A stretch of 64,000 bases of DNA from Margaritifera margaritifera. Its lineage: Eukaryota; Mollusca; Bivalvia; Unionida; Margaritiferidae. Positions 24,801-32,099 of this stretch are shown here, piece by piece. Within the stretch, counting starts at the first letter, position 1, and the number at the start of each line of letters is the position of its first letter. Both the position numbers and the translations under genes were made by a program. The stretch covers positions 124,001 through 188,000 of the forward strand of contig JAQPZY010001037.1 of the NCBI GenBank assembly GCA_029931535.1, written 5' to 3'. A model generated the notes under the pieces. It worked only from the letters and a program-made list of their open reading frames with translations. It had not been told where the DNA came from and made no database searches.

Positions 24801-26700
24801 AATGGTGCCCTGCAGACATCCAGTATGGCTGCCATGACGAACATATTGAAAATCTTCTTGTCACTAATTCTCCTGAATGGGTGGTCATAATGGTATGGGG
24901 TATCATGAAAAGTCTTATTATAATGTCTGGTTTGTCCTAAATGAAAATTGTGCCAATTTTACATCCATTATGGCCGCCAGAGTGGCTCATTTGAAAATCT
25001 TATCTTGCAAGAATATCAGAGATGGTTTCAACACTCATCAGTTCAAAAGAAGAAATGATCTAATCTTGAATTTCTGAAAATTCCTTTTGGACAGTAGAGC
25101 ATCAGTCCTTCGAGGGACTCTTGTTTGTTTAAAGATAAAAGTGTACTAAAAGTCATATGAGTTCAAGCTGACATAAAACAACATGTAGCAGTTCTCAGTG
25201 TAACAACCATTTTATTTATTTTAAGGTCCTCTTTTTTATACCCCATCTTTGAGTAGCAGTTGTTCTTACGTCATACATCACTTTATCTGTGGTACCATCA
25301 TTTCAAAATGTTTGTAAGAATCCAGTGACTTATTTTCAAGGTAACTTTGTTGTTTGGTTCATTTCAAATCTGTAAGATAGTTGTATAGCCAGGTTCTAGT
25401 GATTCAAATTACAGACTCTGAAATTAGTAATTTTACCAGTGAAATGAAAACAGAATGCAAACAAAATGAACAATGAACACAAATTAAATGCAGGATGAAT
25501 GCAACTAGAAGCAAACAGGGAGAGCAAATACAAAAGCATGATGCAGAACAATGAATGATAAACGAAAATGAAACAAAACGTGAGCACATTTCATGAATGG
25601 ATTGGAAAATCTATTTACCTGTATTTCGGACTGCTGCTAAATTTCTGTGGTCAAAAGCACTTTTGCATGACATGACAATCTGGGATCAGATACTATGCAC
25701 TGACAGACAGTTTTTGATTACTTACAACGTGTGACATTGCTGTAACAACTACCATTGATGTGACATCATCATCACTGGTTGCTGTTTGTATAATTTTATT
25801 TAAAGGAAGAAAAAAAATATGAAATAAAACTTACTGATAAATACCAGTCAGCTATATTTTTACATTCATTGCAGTTGTGGTTATATTATTTATGGTAATT
25901 CAATGCTGTTTTCGAATTTTAAGCATTTTCCATTGTATTAAAGCACGTTTTCAATAAGACAAGATATGAAAGCAAGATTTCCCCCCATTTCTGAGTTTGG
26001 TAAATGAATTCTTAATGAGCAAAAAGAAAAGAAAATGAAAGGAAGCAATAAACATACAATTGGAATGCATTTCATAGACCTAAAGTTAAAACGAAGAGAT
26101 GATGGCTGAAATTCCAACAAAAATGGAATGCAAATGCTACACAAATAAAATGCAAATTAATGCAAATAGAAAGGAAATAAAATGCAGAATGAATGCAAAT
26201 GGTACACAAATAAAATGCAGAATGAATGCAAATAGTACACAAATAAAATGCAGAATTAATGCAAATGGAAAGCAAATAAAATGCAGAATTAATGCAAATG
26301 GCACGCAAATAAAATGCAGAAAGAATGCAAATGGTACACAAATAAAATGCAGAATGAATGCAAATGGAAAGCAAATAAAATGCAGAATGAATGTAAATGG
26401 AAAGCAAATAAAATGCATATTTGGTACAAATTACCTGTTCAAGGTCTGTATACTTTAGAGACTTGTAGAATATTTAGAACCCTCTAGAGACATGTAGAAC
26501 ATTGTCTAAGACCCTCTATCTTAGATTTTTTGAAGATGATATGATTTTAATTGAATGTATTTTCTCTCTCTTAGGCGGCTGGAAAATACAAGCAGAAAGG
26601 GAAAGAATACATCGTGGATGATGGAGACATCATCTTTGTCAAATTCAATGCAGGAGCAGGATTGGGTGGTGGTGGTGGTGCTGCTGCCAAAAAGAAATGA
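3746..26700 (+). CDS. OLA1: OLA1 (Obg-like ATPase 1), last five exons; partial at 5' end
   Basis: OLA1 is a cytosolic P-loop ATPase of the Obg/YchF family linked to translation and stress responses (family knowledge). Exons 3746-3843, 12033-12173, 14039-14135, 18764-18886 and 26575-26700 (98, 141, 97, 123 and 126 nt) all have GT-AG borders. They join without phase conflict into 194 codons plus stop. The start corresponds to about residue 203 of the roughly 396-residue animal protein. In order they encode the end of the G/helical region ([33 protein letters not shown]), the segment before TGS ([15 protein letters not shown]), and TGS ([39 protein letters not shown]). The C-terminus is glycine/alanine-rich and ends in lysines. 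The Walker motifs must lie left of the window. Introns are large and filled with transposons and minisatellites. A defective copy of the last exon lies downstream at 36988. Confidence 0.96.
4069..4218. mobile_element. MITE, about 150 bp, TA target, TIR CTGTGAA/TTCGCAG
   Basis: The left end TA|CTGTGAACTTGC and right end GAATTAATTCGCAG-like sequence |TA are inverted relatives over about 25 bp (ATACTGTGAA versus ATACTGCGAA). Interior strings AAACCATGAAAATTCGAGCC and CCAAAATAAATTAATTCGCAG match the element at 1435-1546. It sits in the OLA1 intron and has no coding capacity. Confidence 0.6.
4274..4466 (-). mobile_element. tRNA-derived SINE, minus strand
   Basis: Read on the minus strand from 4466, the head is tRNA-like: GGTAGCTCAGTTGATATAGC (A box), then an anticodon-arm-like CAGACTCATAATCC, then GTGGGTTCAATGCCC (B box). 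The body has GGCCAGCCCAGGTTGGCTGC and GGCATAATATAGTCAATAAT, and the 3' end is an AAACAAAACAAACAAGG-type tail. Related copies lie at 17742-17860 and 53505-53690. The acceptor stem does not pair properly, so it is not a functional tRNA gene. Confidence 0.82.
4470..5590. other. OLA1 intron, no gene seen
   Basis: AT-rich intron between the SINE and the DIRS element, with no exon or recognisable transposon. The open frame that begins at 5423 runs into the left DIRS terminal repeat and is not a gene. Confidence 0.5.
5592..5786 (+). repeat. DIRS left terminal repeat
   Basis: Runs from TTTTAATGTCAGTAATAACT to about CCAGACGACCATTGAGTC. From GCTTTACCTTTCTGC onward it is the reverse complement of 10632-10800 with few differences. 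The outer TGTCAGTAATAACTTACCTG is reproduced in reverse complement in the ICR. Confidence 0.9.
5858..6240 (+). repeat. Tandem repeat in DIRS leader, about 160-bp unit, 2.3 copies
   Basis: Units start near 5860, 6029 and 6187 with CGCTCCC-AACAAAAGAGGGAGGAGCA. They continue with CTAGACAAGATGGAATTGAC, AAACAGGGAGAGATAGCA and GAGAAATACTGTTACTACCTGTGAGG. The third copy is cut short. The repeat lies between the left terminal repeat and the first open frame, where a 5' leader would be. Confidence 0.8.
6565..7431 (+). pseudogene. DIRS first-ORF (gag-like) remnant
   Basis: Three short sense frames (6565-6846, 6883-7068, 7195-7431) lie where the first DIRS ORF should be. One contains a basic proline-rich stretch, [13 protein letters not shown], that resembles a nuclear-localisation-type segment. 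The last contains a conserved-looking [20 protein letters not shown]. No catalytic domain is recognisable, and the assignment rests on position within the element. The frames are broken by stops and shifts. Confidence 0.6.
7686..9662 (+). pseudogene. DIRS reverse transcriptase/RNase H remnant
   Basis: Sense frames, broken by at least four shifts or stops, cover the RT and RNase H. The RT begins with [15 protein letters not shown] and [13 protein letters not shown]. The catalytic box is QYFDDWLLH near 8400, followed by [22 protein letters not shown]. RNase H is seen as [13 protein letters not shown] (about 8900), [10 protein letters not shown] and [12 protein letters not shown]. The tail contains [20 protein letters not shown] and [20 protein letters not shown], typical of the DIRS RNase H to recombinase linker. 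The order and motifs identify DIRS rather than Gypsy, since no protease or integrase follows. Stops at about 8131 and 9107 and a shift near 9110 inactivate it. Confidence 0.9.
9663..10450 (+). pseudogene. DIRS tyrosine recombinase remnant
   Basis: Downstream of RNase H, pieces of a DIRS-type tyrosine recombinase appear in mixed frames: [11 protein letters not shown] near 10000, [20 protein letters not shown] near 10100, then [17 protein letters not shown]. The C-terminal box reads [12 protein letters not shown] at about 10291, followed by [20 protein letters not shown]. The family's catalytic HxxR is here HxxG, so the second catalytic arginine is lost, while the nucleophilic Tyr position (about 10395) is retained. 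The first-arginine box was not found between about 10020 and 10090, which suggests an internal deletion. Nonfunctional. Confidence 0.85.
10488..10590 (+). repeat. DIRS internal complementary region (ICR)
   Basis: The first half (GCTTAATAATAGTGACAGGT through TTATTACTGACATTAAAA) is the reverse complement of the left element end at 5592-5630. The second half (AGTAAAAC...TTATGTAATACTTACCTG) is the reverse complement of the right end at 10785-10829. The ICR therefore spells the junction of the two ends of a circle, the template that DIRS elements use to complete their termini (established for DIRS-1). Confidence 0.9.
10632..10829 (-). repeat. DIRS right terminal repeat (inverted)
   Basis: Inverted copy of 5605-5777, ending in an outer part GTGACAGGTAAGTATTACAT that differs from the left end and is complementary to the second half of the ICR. 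It defines the right edge at about 10829. Confidence 0.9.
10956..11043. repeat. 45-bp tandem duplication
   Basis: Two near-identical copies of a unit beginning TATGTCTGTTATTCTGTCCC and ending TTATTGCAT. The near identity suggests a recent duplication. Confidence 0.85.
11044..11685. other. OLA1 intron, no gene seen
   Basis: Intronic sequence with a small imperfect duplication of GTAACAGTAGAGA-TTACCAA (about 11277 and 11319). No exon recognised. Confidence 0.5.
11687..11980 (+). repeat. 45-bp minisatellite with 3'-splice-site-like units
   Basis: About six copies of a unit like GCATTAAGCAATGACACATT followed by GGATATTTGTTTTTCACAGT and TGGTT. Because 45 is a multiple of three, it leaves both strands open and creates spurious 95-residue frames. 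Most units contain a pyrimidine tract plus CAG (TTGTTTTTCACAG). The array ends about 50 bp before the real OLA1 acceptor at 12032. Confidence 0.88.
12033..12173 (+). CDS. OLA1: OLA1 exon ([13 protein letters not shown]...)
   Basis: Acceptor GCCTGTTACAG|G, donor ACACAG|GTACC. It encodes the rest of the split Trp, then [20 protein letters not shown] and the conserved [16 protein letters not shown], ending in a phase-2 split codon completed at 14039. Length 141 nt. Confidence 0.96.
12434..13903. mobile_element. TA-flanked element with CAG termini (pogo/Tigger-like), 1470 bp, noncoding
   Basis: Left end TA|CAGTCAGACCTGTC...GGCCACC; the right end read in reverse is TA|CAGAAAAACCTGTC...GCCACC. The termini are imperfect inverted repeats, and the subterminal GTCACCT/TTCACA blocks recur on both sides. 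TA duplications flank both ends. No transposase is recognisable inside, so it is nonautonomous. A LINE 3' fragment appears to be nested at about 13400-13765. The end type is that of pogo/Tigger elements; this is inference from termini only. Confidence 0.7.
13400..13765 (+). mobile_element. LINE 3'-end fragment with (AAT)n tail
   Basis: A higher-GC segment ends CACCTGATGATGGAACCGGT, then TGCAGTGCAGAACTGTTCAT, then AAAATAATAATAATAA. A GC-richer block followed by a short AAT-repeat tail is the usual 3' end of mollusc APE-type LINEs. Broken frames contain fragments such as [17 protein letters not shown]. There is no RT in this piece. Nested inside the 12434-13903 element. Confidence 0.5.
14039..14135 (+). 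CDS. OLA1: OLA1 exon ([16 protein letters not shown])
   Basis: Acceptor TTATGTTTTCAG|TG, donor ATACAG|GTACA. It encodes [20 protein letters not shown] then [13 protein letters not shown], the conserved OLA1 stretch just before and into the TGS domain. Length 97 nt, entering in phase 2 and leaving in phase 0. Confidence 0.96.
14640..14945 (+). pseudogene. Second DIRS fragment (RNase H region)
   Basis: Sense frames read [20 protein letters not shown] and, after a disrupted stretch, [20 protein letters not shown] then [20 protein letters not shown]. This aligns with [12 protein letters not shown] and [16 protein letters not shown] in the large DIRS element (9060-9310), but the sequence differs enough to be a separate insertion. 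Only the end of RNase H is kept; both ends are truncated. Confidence 0.82.
15580..16240. repeat. Old diverged tandem repeat, about 150-190 bp unit
   Basis: Recurring strings GTGACACATTTTGGTT-AGGTT, TTATTTCCAT-ACC-CCTCACCA-TGCACCTC and GGGCTCAAGAATTAT-like blocks indicate three or so strongly diverged units. A hAT MITE is inserted in one of them (16025-16170). Confidence 0.55.
16025..16170. mobile_element. hAT-type MITE, 146 bp, perfect 8-bp TSD GTCAGTAT
   Basis: Terminal inverted repeats CAGTGGCGTAGC and GCTGTGCCACTG (reverse complement CAGTGGCACAGC). Identical GTCAGTAT copies lie immediately outside at 16017-16024 and 16171-16178. An 8-bp duplication with CAGTG termini is the hAT signature. 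The interior is C-rich then G-rich and noncoding. An intact TSD suggests fairly recent insertion. Confidence 0.93.
16340..16820. repeat. Diverged tandem repeat, about 150-bp unit
   Basis: Three or four units share ATTGGATT-CA-CCAAATTTGATG, GATGAGACCTTGGCTGA-TT, AGTTATAGCCCATGATTGTC and CACAGTAA. Strong divergence; intronic. Confidence 0.7.
17742..17860 (+). mobile_element. SINE fragment lacking the tRNA head, plus strand
   Basis: AAGGCCAGCTCAGGTTGGCTGCC, GGCATGATATAGCCACTAAT, GTGTTAAAAGTGACATTAAA and an A-rich tail match the body and tail of the SINE at 4274-4466 in opposite orientation. The tRNA-like 5' part is missing, consistent with 5' truncation. Confidence 0.75.
18210..18620. repeat. 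About 85-bp minisatellite, 5 copies
   Basis: Units start near 18230, 18314, 18396, 18482 and 18571 with CTGTCACACCTTGGTTAGGC and continue with TTTGGTTCAGTTTTCAGGCACTGTG and AGGGACATATAGTGG. Spacing about 82-90 bp. It ends 140 bp before the OLA1 exon at 18764. Confidence 0.85.
18764..18886 (+). CDS. OLA1: OLA1 exon, TGS domain part 1
   Basis: Acceptor TTCTATTTTTAG|GTTGG, donor TGCAAG|GTCAG. It encodes 41 codons: [20 protein letters not shown], then [38 protein letters not shown] is the most conserved TGS block of OLA1. Confidence 0.97.
19085..19900. repeat. Diverged tandem repeat, about 135-bp unit, 6 or so copies
   Basis: Units share GATTTTGATCAAA, AAGATCTTGGATGAGTTTA, ATGAGC-AGATC-AT-CATATTAAT and GAGGTGAT-TTGCATCTGATTG. 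They account for the string of short minus-strand frames here. Intronic. Confidence 0.8.
21101..23460. other. OLA1 intron segment, partly absent from the duplicated copy
   Basis: Up to about 21350 it matches 33830-34015; 21400-23460 has no counterpart in copy 2. It contains a G-run (21429-21450), a small duplication GTAAATCGTCGTCTAGTCAT (21762-21802), a diverged duplication of AAAACAAAG-GAGTG-TGC-TTTACAAGC (22042 and 22121) and a one-sided pogo-like end at 23228. No exon seen. Confidence 0.5.
23030..23228. mobile_element. One end of a pogo-like MITE (GGGGTCCTACTG|TA)
   Basis: The right edge GCTATAGCGGGGTCCTACTG|TA is the typical terminus of TA-targeting pogo/Tigger-type elements. Subterminal GCCACGCCACGATCGTATTA is repeated as GCCATGCCACGATCGTGTTA at 23161. 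No matching left end was found, so the element is truncated or rearranged. Confidence 0.55.
23870..25080. repeat. About 145-bp minisatellite, 8 copies
   Basis: Units share TTTTCACCAGAAGACTTCTTAT, TGTCTAGTTGGTCCTAAATG, AAAATGGTG, GACATCCAATATGGCCACCA and CATCTTGAAAATCTTGTTAT. Unit starts (ACTTCTTAT) lie at about 23991, 24125, 24270, 24415, 24630, 24768 and 24912. The 24415-24630 gap is longer because of a 58-bp insertion. The array is absent from the duplicated copy. Confidence 0.9.
24516..24573 (-). mobile_element. 58-bp 5'-truncated retroelement insertion with 11-bp TSD
   Basis: The insert interrupts a minisatellite unit and is flanked by identical TTATTGCTACT at 24505-24515 and 24574-24584. 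On the minus strand it reads GGCCGATGTACATGGCCGAA, then TGACTGCACACGTCATTAAT, then an A-rich tail and (TCAA)n. This is the look of a severely 5'-truncated LINE or SINE 3' end made by target-primed reverse transcription. Confidence 0.8.
26110..26422. repeat. 33-bp minisatellite, about 9 copies, open on both strands
   Basis: Unit close to ATGCAGAATGAATGCAAATG followed by GTACACAAATAAA. Since 33 is a multiple of three, it gives 90-120-residue frames on both strands (repeating [11 protein letters not shown] on plus). These frames have no start context and lie 150 bp before the last OLA1 exon, so they are not genes. A short diverged array of similar words is at 25440-25570 and in copy 2 at 36295-36355. 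Confidence 0.92.
26575..26700 (+). CDS. OLA1: OLA1 last coding exon, TGS part 2 and stop
   Basis: Acceptor TTTTCTCTCTCTTAG|GCGGCT; stop TGA at 26698-26700. It encodes [20 protein letters not shown], then FVKFNAGAG, and a low-complexity tail of glycines, alanines and lysines. The animal consensus here is [24 protein letters not shown] with a short lysine-rich end, so the glycine-rich tail is lineage-specific. A frameshifted duplicate lies at 36988. Confidence 0.97.
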   Translation, partial: AAGKYKQKGKEYIVDDGDIIFVKFNAGAGLGGGGGAAAKKK

Positions 26701-29700
26701 TTACAAATGTTTCAGTGAAGTTTTAATGATACTCTTTTATTGTACCAGAATATTGAAAAGAAAAGTAGGTCACTGTGACCTCCTTTTTACCTATGGTGTC
26801 GGACTAAAATTTTGCATTAACAAGAAAGGTAGGCAGTCATCCCCAAATACTCCATCATCCCTCATGTAACAAGGATAAAATCTTGGACCATATTAACTTA
26901 GCTGGCTTAGTGTATTTCAAGCATTAATATTCAGCTGGTAAAATTTGAATCTTTGCTATTTAGAACAAAAAAAGTACATTGTTGTTGCATGTATAACCAA
27001 TTAATTTTTTATTGCTTACACAACCAGGGGTCACTGTATTCTCTAGCACATTTAGCTAATTGTCAATTCTGTGGATGCCGTTTATCTAGAATATTTAATT
27101 AAATGGACCAGTGGAATGTCCCCTGATAAAAATGGACCAATGGAATGCCCCCTGATTAATTTTGTATAAATTTATCAGTTATCCAGACCACAGATTATCC
27201 AATCAAAGTCTGTATAACCAAATGAGTCTGCATAACAGACATTTTTCTGTACTAACATGGGTCTTTCTATTGTGAAACTTTAGCCATTAAAAGCTAGGTT
27301 TTCTAATGCTGCAATCTGTTTTTATAATTGGTCACATAATATGTGAGAGTGTTACAAGGTAAGAAAGAGATCATGATATTCTAATTCTTGGATGTAAAGA
27401 TTAGATCAGTTTTTTTGTTTTAGCAACATCCTTATTGTTACTGTGCCAAGAAGTATTAGATTTGTACATTTGTCCTTTTCATGCCCATACAGGACTCCTG
27501 TTCATAAACAGTCACTTGTCTGTTAAAATATATGATACATAAAGCCTGTTCATAAACAGTCACTTGTCTGTTAAAATATATGATACATAAAGCCTGTTCA
27601 TACACAGTCGCCAGTCTTTTGAAACATATGATACTTTGCCAATTTGAAAATGAACTATACTGCCTTTGTTTATTATTGTATGTGGTTCAGACATTGTTTA
27701 AATCTTTTTGAGTATGGCGAGCAATTTCTTTTATACAGAGCACTAAAGAACTCACTAAACTTTTGTGGCCATGTACATTTCAATCATGCTGCATAATTTT
27801 CATGTATTAACTCAAAATATGAAAATTAAAGCTGAAAAAATTTGCATAAGAAGAAACCTTTTTTTTTTTTGTAACTTAATGGTTTTATACCCCTCCATTA
27901 CTAAACCCCACCCACCTGGCCACAAAATGTGTGTATTTGTTAGAATACAGATATGCTTGATTACCTGAAAGGTCAGGCCGAAAGAAAAAATGTCCAAGAT
28001 ATATGCCAGCATATCCATTAAAAAATTGTATGACGAATTCCAGGAAGATATTTTTTATTACTCCTGTATTCATATTTATAGAATTTTGTATGCAGCACCA
28101 CCAAGAGGGTAGTTACATCATCTGTCTGTCCAGTCATATGTTTATGTCCATCTGTCCAGTCATATGTTTATGTCATTGATCAAGGACTGCAGTGAGCCAT
28201 TTGTTTTCCATTATAATATTGCACAATTTTTGTAATTTGTTTTCACAATTTTCCATTTTCAACTAATTGTATAGTGTCAGGCAAAAGATCTCATCTGTTT
28301 AGCTGTTAAATGAAATTTACCGAATTCTTAGGCCTTAATTTTCCAAGCTATACCACTTTCAGAAAACATCCACACTCATCATCAGCCTTTGCTTTGTTCA
28401 TTTTAGGAGGTACGTATATTATTTTTAGGCAGATGAGTTTTTGAAGTCTGTTGGTCTTGTTTTTTGAGTAACATTTTGGGAATGAAACAGTCATGATTGA
28501 ATATTCAAATGTACCCCCATGTTACTTATTTTAGCATACAAGTATTTGTATATAAACATGAAAAAAAAGTAGACATTTTCTTCTCAGAAACTTAAGTTTT
28601 GTTGTTATGATTTTACATTTTAAAAACAATTCCATAGAAGTAACTATGAAGTGACACAAAAATCATTTATTGAGAAGTCTAAATTTTGTTGGCATTTTAA
28701 TGAATTTTTAATTTTCCTACCAGTAACGGTCTAAGATGTATATTAATGTTATGTTGCTGTTATTTTCTGATATCTTTTGTTCAGAATTTCCTTCTAGCTT
28801 GTTATTGTCTGACAATAATGACCATAATTTATTCAAGCCCACTTTGGCAGAAGGTCAATATAGTGATCAATTTTGTGTCCGTGTGCATTTGTGTATTTGT
28901 ACATCCATCCGCACCATTGATTAGGATCAGTGTTACAGTTTTTCTGATTAAGCTCATTGTTAAAGTCTTTTGCTTTCTAGCTTGATAAAATGGCAGGCTG
29001 AACAGAAAGGGGTTTCTTTGTGAATATAATTTGTGAAATCTGACCTCTATACTTATTAATTTTAAGGTCATAGAGAGAATTTCTGACGTTGGTCCAGAAC
29101 TATATATAATTTATTCCTTGTACTGTCTGAAATGGGATTTTCAGCATACACCCACCCTTATCCCATCCCCATGACACTTCATGTCACTTTTAAGGGGATT
29201 ATAGTTTGAAAGGTATTGATGGCAATACATTTCCACATGGTAGAAACAAGGAAAGAGAGAGAGAGAGAGAAATAAAAGGATATTTTGTGGATATAAAGCA
29301 CAAATAAAGCAGTTTCAACAAATGTATGATGTCTACCTTTTGTTTCTACACCCGCTTCTCGAAGTAAGGTGGTATATTGGGTTTACTCAGTACATCATCC
29401 ATGCATCTTTCAGTGTGTTATCCTCCTTTTGTAGGTTCCAACTCAACTCATCAGCATCACTGATAATCCCTGTTGAATTCCAATAAGTTTTTGTTTTTGA
29501 CACAAAAGTTGCACTATGATTACATCATGAGATGAATATGTATAGTGCATTAAAACTAGGTCACTGAATTATTTTTCTGGATAAAATGCGCACTCAACTG
29601 CGAAAAAATATTTTAGACCCAGATTTGCAGCCATGGTCTACATTATTCTTGAATTCATATGTAAAATGAACAGCATGGTCCATGGTCTGCCAGTGCATCA

Positions 29701-29880
29701 TGGGTCTATTGATGGATAACCAAAACACAAATTACCAGTAGTTCCTCCTACTCGTTAGCAGAAGAATTTATTTAAAAACCAAAGTCTCTGTTATGAGAAA
29801 AATTTTAATTGAAAGTAAATACAATTCTCAGTAGGGACTGAAAATTTTACAAAAATCAGATGAGAAATATGGAAGTTATG
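26701..29880. other. OLA1 3' UTR and downstream sequence, no gene seen
   Basis: No further exon seen. Possible poly(A) signals are ATTAAA at about 27287 and AATAAA at about 29304 (followed by TG-rich sequence); neither can be proven. Contents: an AGGTCACTGTGACCT palindrome at 26767-26781, a 56-bp tandem repeat at 27495-27612 (2.3 copies of CCTGTTCATAAACAGTCACT...), a 28-bp duplication at 28126-28172, and (GA)n at 29253-29271. Confidence 0.5.
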
Positions 29881-29884
29881 ACTG

Positions 29885-30150
29885 TTTTAATTTGTTTGGT
29901 GTGGTTTTGTGTTTTAAGGCACAGTAACACAAGTAGGCTATTTAGTGCTGAGGCAGTTTGGAGTAAAGAGCCTTGGTCAAGGACACACCATGGTAGCCAA
30001 CCCAGGCTTATCTAATGGTGGGATTTGGTTGCCATGGTAGCCAACCCAGGCTGATCTAATGGTGGGATTTGGTTGCCATGGTAGCCAACCCAGGCTGATC
30101 TAATGGTGGGATTTGGTTGCATGCTAACCACTGAGCCACCATGTCTCCTG
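29885..30150 (-). mobile_element. SINE-like element with internal 44-bp triplication
   Basis: On the minus strand it begins GGTGGCTCAGTGGTTAGCAT (A-box-like) and includes AGCCTGGGTTGGCTACCATG and GTGTGTCCTTGACCAAGG, related in layout to the SINE at 4274-4466. The B box is weak. A unit TGCCATGGTAGCCAACCCAG...TGGTGGGATTTGGT is present three times at about 29988-30120. Confidence 0.6.
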
Positions 30151-30344
30151 CCTCAAATAGTCACCTGTTACAACATGCAGGAGAGTGCATCAGGCCTGTT
30201 GTACATCCCTGAACCTGCAGGGAGTTTTATATGTTATACTGTAAATAATGAAGGAGACAGAATCTGGCTGTGATAATGTAACTCGCACCTAGCCATTGGC
30301 AGCAGTGGTTATCAGACCATTGTTAGTTGCAGTGTTTGAATGGG

Positions 30345-30602
30345 TTTTGTTGGGGGGGGGGGTTTAATGCCATTTTTCAGCACATGATAGGCTATACATG
30401 ACGGCCAGTATAACTGGCGCAGGAAGAATGGGTATGGGGGGTAGGGAACCAGGAAGAACCAGTGTCCCACGGGAAGTTACTGGCAAGCTTTCTCACATAC
30501 CCACATTGGCCAGACACAAGACTAGAACCCACATGGACAGGTGTGAGATGGCAGTGATCTGTAAAGGCAAGCGCTCTAGACCACTCGACCACAATTGGCT
30601 CC
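30345..30602 (-). mobile_element. tRNA-derived SINE, second family, minus strand
   Basis: The minus-strand head is GGGAGCCAATTGTGGTCGAG, TGGTCTAGAGCGCTTGCCTT (A box of Ser/Leu-tRNA type) and, after an unusually long variable-arm-like stretch, CATGTGGGTTCTAGTC (B box). The body includes GTAACTTCCCGTGGGACACT and GGTTCCCTACC. The plus-strand frame here is spurious. A second copy is at 30946-31125. Confidence 0.78.
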
Positions 30603-30945
30603 CAGATTGCAATGTGTTTAACAGATAGGTGGAGTCAGTGATGCCAGTACCATTGAAAACACTGAACAAATGAAAAGGAAACATTATTCTCCAATTGCAA
30701 TTGCCAGACTTGGAAATCATAAAACTCTGTCGAGTTTGTACCTGAGACTTCATTTCAACCAATTACAAATATCATTACTTTTGAGATGTTGTTTTTTATT
30801 AGCTGATAGTGAAAGCTCAAGCTCCAAGTTTTATGATTTCAAAGCCAGACCCTGTATTCACAAAACTACTCAACTTCAGTGTTTACTCAAACTAAAAACT
30901 TCTTTTGTCATAGGTCTTATAATTGTTAAATTGTTACAAAATATT

Positions 30946-31125
30946 TGTTGGAGGAAGAACCCGGGACAACCCTAGGAAGAACCACCAACCCACGGGAAGC
31001 TACTGTCAAGCTTTCTCCCCCATGTTGACCAAGTCAAGACTCAAACCCATGCAGGCAGAGGTGAGATGTCAGTGATCTGTAAAGGCAACCACCTTAGACA
31101 ACTCGGCCACACTGGGCGCCAGAGC
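30946..31125 (-). mobile_element. tRNA-derived SINE, second copy of the 30345 family
   Basis: Shares CCCACGGGAAG-TACTG-CAAGCTTTCTC, the GTGAGATG-CAGTGATCTGTAAAGGCAA block and the tRNA-like head with 30345-30602. The paralogous position in copy 2 (about 37110) lacks it, so it inserted after the large duplication or was lost there. Confidence 0.75.
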
Positions 31126-31296
31126 AAATTGAACTTGTGTTTTATATTTGAAAAGAGGTGGCTCCTTTTATGAGGACTCGAGCAAAACTAGAAAACAAAC
31201 AAACCATGATCCAGGATAAAAGATGAAAGTTTATGCTATTTGGCAAACATTTTGGTTTGTCTAGTGCATGCAAACTTTTTCAGCAATCATCTTTTA

Positions 31297-31453
31297 TAGT
31301 AAAACCTGTCTTAAAAGACCACTGCCATGAGAGACCAGGTTCTTAATGCACAGATTTAGTGATTATATACTGATGTCCTGTTATGAGACCACCTGTCTTG
31401 AGAGACCATAGTTTTTGGGCAGAAGGGGTGGTCTTTAAGGACGGATTCTACTA
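31297..31453. mobile_element. 157-bp MITE, TA duplication, pogo/Tigger-type termini
   Basis: Left TIR TAGTAAAACCTGTCTTAAAAGACCAC and right TIR (reverse complement) TAGTAGAATCCGTCCTTAAAGACCAC, flanked by TA on both sides (31295-31296, 31454-31455). Inside, the subterminal ACCTGTCTTGAGAGACCA is an inverted repeat. The duplicated copy at about 37470 (AATCATCTATCATTGTC) shows the unoccupied site. Confidence 0.9.
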
Positions 31454-32099
31454 TATTGTCAATTCACCTCTCATCCAGGCATGACAGATGTCAATAAGCT
31501 ATCGTGTAATGGGTGTTGCAGTGAACCACTGAACAATTGTACATAATTGCATGTGAATGTGTCTCTTAGTTGAATAAGAATGATTGGGACACCTGTGTAG
31601 TTTTCATTATATTACAATGTAGACATTTACATCTAATTTTTGGGCAGTTGGTCAATTAAAACGTTTTAAAAAGATAAACCCAATTTTAAAGAAGAAAAAA
31701 AAATCTTCATTTTTCTCAGAGCTCATTTGCTTTGCCATTGCCAATATTTTAACTAACCATTTACCGCACTAGTGAAATGTGTCAACTTTGAGTAAAACTC
31801 CACTTAAAGTTTGCATGCTGATTATTTGTAGACTACAGTAGGATAATTGCATTAAACTTGTGCTTTAAAACAAGGTGTTTACTTAGGGGCTTAACATCGA
31901 AATGCTGACCTTAAATGTGACTAAAAACAAATTGTGTTACACTGGGAAAAAATGTTGAGCTTAGTAGTTACTAAATTTGAGCAGTTTCATGAAAGTGGGA
32001 CCTAGTCATGAAGCAGTATAATCGTTATGGCCCAGTATCTATTGAGTGTCATCTGTTGTCCCTCATGTGTCCAGTAACATTTCCTAGTCTCGACCTGCG

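Noticed and set aside
26072..26458. Three mirror frames of 93-119 codons
   Set aside because: Direct product of the 33-bp minisatellite in an OLA1 intron.
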